A stretch of DNA of 64,000 nucleotides from an uncultured Methanoregula sp. (GTDB lineage Archaea; Halobacteriota; Methanomicrobia; Methanomicrobiales; Methanospirillaceae), in assembly GCF_963667735.1 (NCBI RefSeq), contig NZ_OY763919.1, positions 620,001 to 684,000 of the forward strand, in the 5' to 3' direction. The translations under genes and the position numbers were made by a program. Below the pieces are notes generated by a model. The model made no database searches, was not told the DNA's origin, and saw nothing but the letters and a program-made list of their open reading frames with translations. This document shows, piece after piece, positions 63,250-64,000 of the stretch (positions within the stretch are counted from its first letter, which is position 1; the number at the start of each line of letters is the position of its first letter).

Positions 63250-63671
63250 AAAAAACCCGGGTCATCTTTGTCTGCACGGCAAATGCAGCACGCTCGCAGA
63301 TGGCAGAGGGGCTGCTCCGGGCACGGTACGGCGATCGGTACGAGGTGTTCAGCGCTGGAACACGGCAATCGAGCGTGAGCCCGCATGCAATTGCAGCAAT
63401 GCGGGAGATAGGCATTGACATTGCGCACCACCACTCCAAGACCATTGACGCGTTTGCCGGGCAGACATTCGACATCGCGGTAACGGTCTGCGACCGGGCC
63501 CACCAGGTCTGCCCGGTCGTTCCCGGCGCCGTAAAAACGATCCATTATGCATTCCTCGATCCCCATACCGTACAGGGATCCTCGGACGACATTGCCGGGG
63601 CCTACCGGTCGGTCCGGGATGCAATGGCTGCCTGGATCGACCGGGAGTTCGGCCAGAGCACACGATTGTAA
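63246..63671 (+). CDS. arsC: Arsenate reductase, thioredoxin-coupled LMW-phosphatase type
   Basis: A 141-residue protein of the low-molecular-weight tyrosine phosphatase fold. The P-loop is VCTANAARSQMAE (CX5R, Cys10), and TVCDRAHQVCP places Cys at 82 and 89. C10, C82 and C89 are exactly the three catalytic Cys of staphylococcal ArsC, which reduces As(V) to As(III) with thioredoxin. This is stronger evidence for ArsC than for a phosphatase. It overlaps the hgcB stop (ATGA), so it belongs to the cupin-hgcA-hgcB-arsC operon, behind the ArsR promoter. Confidence 0.9.
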   Translation: MKKTRVIFVCTANAARSQMAEGLLRARYGDRYEVFSAGTRQSSVSPHAIAAMREIGIDIAHHHSKTIDAFAGQTFDIAVTVCDRAHQVCPVVPGAVKTIHYAFLDPHTVQGSSDDIAGAYRSVRDAMAAWIDREFGQSTRL

Positions 63672-63785
63672 GTGGAAAATATAAGTCGACCGGCAGTTAT
63701 CCGTTGATGCAATTTCTTGTTCATTCCCTGCCATAAGAACATTGATGGTATCCAACCGCCATCATTCAAAAAGGGAGTACCGGGA

Positions 63786-64000
63786 ATGGCAGGGGCAAAA
63801 AGAAAAGACATCTACGCAGAGTCGCTCGCTCTTCATGAGAAATACCAGGGAAAGATCGAAGTCCACTCAAAAGTTTCCCTTGCCGACCGGCGGGATCTCT
63901 CCCTTGCCTATACCCCGGGCGTTGCCGCCGTCTGCCGGGAGATCGCAAGGGACAAAAACCTGGCATATAAGTACACGCTCAAGGCCAACACGATCGCGAT
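63786..64000 (+). CDS. NAD(P)-dependent malic enzyme (3' end beyond window)
   Basis: The first 71 or so residues of a malic enzyme, which decarboxylates malate to pyruvate. The segment ALHEKYQGKIEVHSKVSLAD followed by DLSLAYTPGVAAVCREIARD is the family's opening, with the catalytic Tyr in AYTPGVA. A GGGAG lies about 8 bases upstream of the ATG at 63786. The gene runs off the right edge. Separate promoter from the hgc operon is likely (AT-rich stretch near 63678). Confidence 0.88.
   Translation, partial: MAGAKRKDIYAESLALHEKYQGKIEVHSKVSLADRRDLSLAYTPGVAAVCREIARDKNLAYKYTLKANTIA

Overview
The window is a gene-dense stretch of a euryarchaeal chromosome, most likely a methanogen of the order Methanomicrobiales (Methanoregula/Methanosphaerula/Methanospirillum-like). 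This rests on gene content: archaeal EF-2, aRF1, aIF2-gamma, Rpo7 and Spt4; O-phosphoseryl-tRNA synthetase (the methanogen route to Cys-tRNA); a coenzyme F390 synthetase-like enzyme; archaellin-type proteins; an AglB oligosaccharyltransferase; an archaeal phosphoribulokinase; and an hgcAB mercury-methylation pair, which several Methanomicrobiales carry. Both ends cut genes: a cyclophilin on the left and a malic enzyme on the right.

Layout. 1-4 kb: cyclophilin, then the rps12-rps7-EF-2 operon on the minus strand. 4-7 kb: queD-queE-queC (preQ0 for archaeosine), a Nudix hydrolase and a lipoprotein hydrolase. 7-13 kb: aRF1, argS, the wyosine enzyme Taw1 and sepS in a tightly overlapping plus-strand run, then phosphoribulokinase on the minus strand. 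13.7-18 kb: a membrane protein/XRE regulator pair behind duplicated operators, and a helicase/exonuclease pair resembling bacterial MrfAB. 18-24.8 kb: HAD phosphatase, membrane transglutaminase, orphan DNA methyltransferase, sufCB, pcm, a cyclase-family hydrolase and an unknown gene. 24.9-34.7 kb: a sugar-nucleotide and N-glycosylation cluster (phosphosugar mutase, two nucleotidyltransferase/hexapeptide proteins, glmS, acyltransferase, glycosyltransferase, aglB). 34.9-41.4 kb: an archaeal information-processing cluster (aIF2-gamma, PIN protein, Rpo7, Spt4, dephospho-CoA kinase, S24e, S27ae, Kae1-Bud32, XTPase, L40e). 41.6-47.6 kb: mixed genes, two tRNAs (Gly-TCC, Val-CAC) and a duplicated G/C-tract repeat. 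47.7-53.5 kb: a small repeat protein, an F390 synthetase/archaellin operon, a peptide-modifying-type radical SAM enzyme and small Cys-rich proteins. 53.9-60.3 kb: a complete trpEGDCFBA operon. 60.4-64 kb: a DUF333 lipoprotein, then arsR and, divergently, cupin-hgcA-hgcB-arsC, then malic enzyme.

The most interesting locus is the last. HgcA (cap-helix motif with its corrinoid-ligand Cys, plus a C-terminal membrane domain) and HgcB (two 4Fe-4S motifs and a Cys-rich tail) are both intact. They sit in one predicted operon with a cupin and a thioredoxin-type arsenate reductase, opposite an ArsR repressor with a CVC metal-site motif. Two ATTTCA/TGAAAT-type palindromes flank a shared TATA element between the divergent genes, so mercury methylation here is probably under ArsR-type, arsenic- or thiophilic-metal-responsive control. 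Other points of interest are the MrfAB-like repair pair, the phosphoribulokinase, the XRE operator duplication and the G/C-tract repeats.

All calls come from reading the sequence and translations. No database search was run, so family names are recognitions rather than search results.
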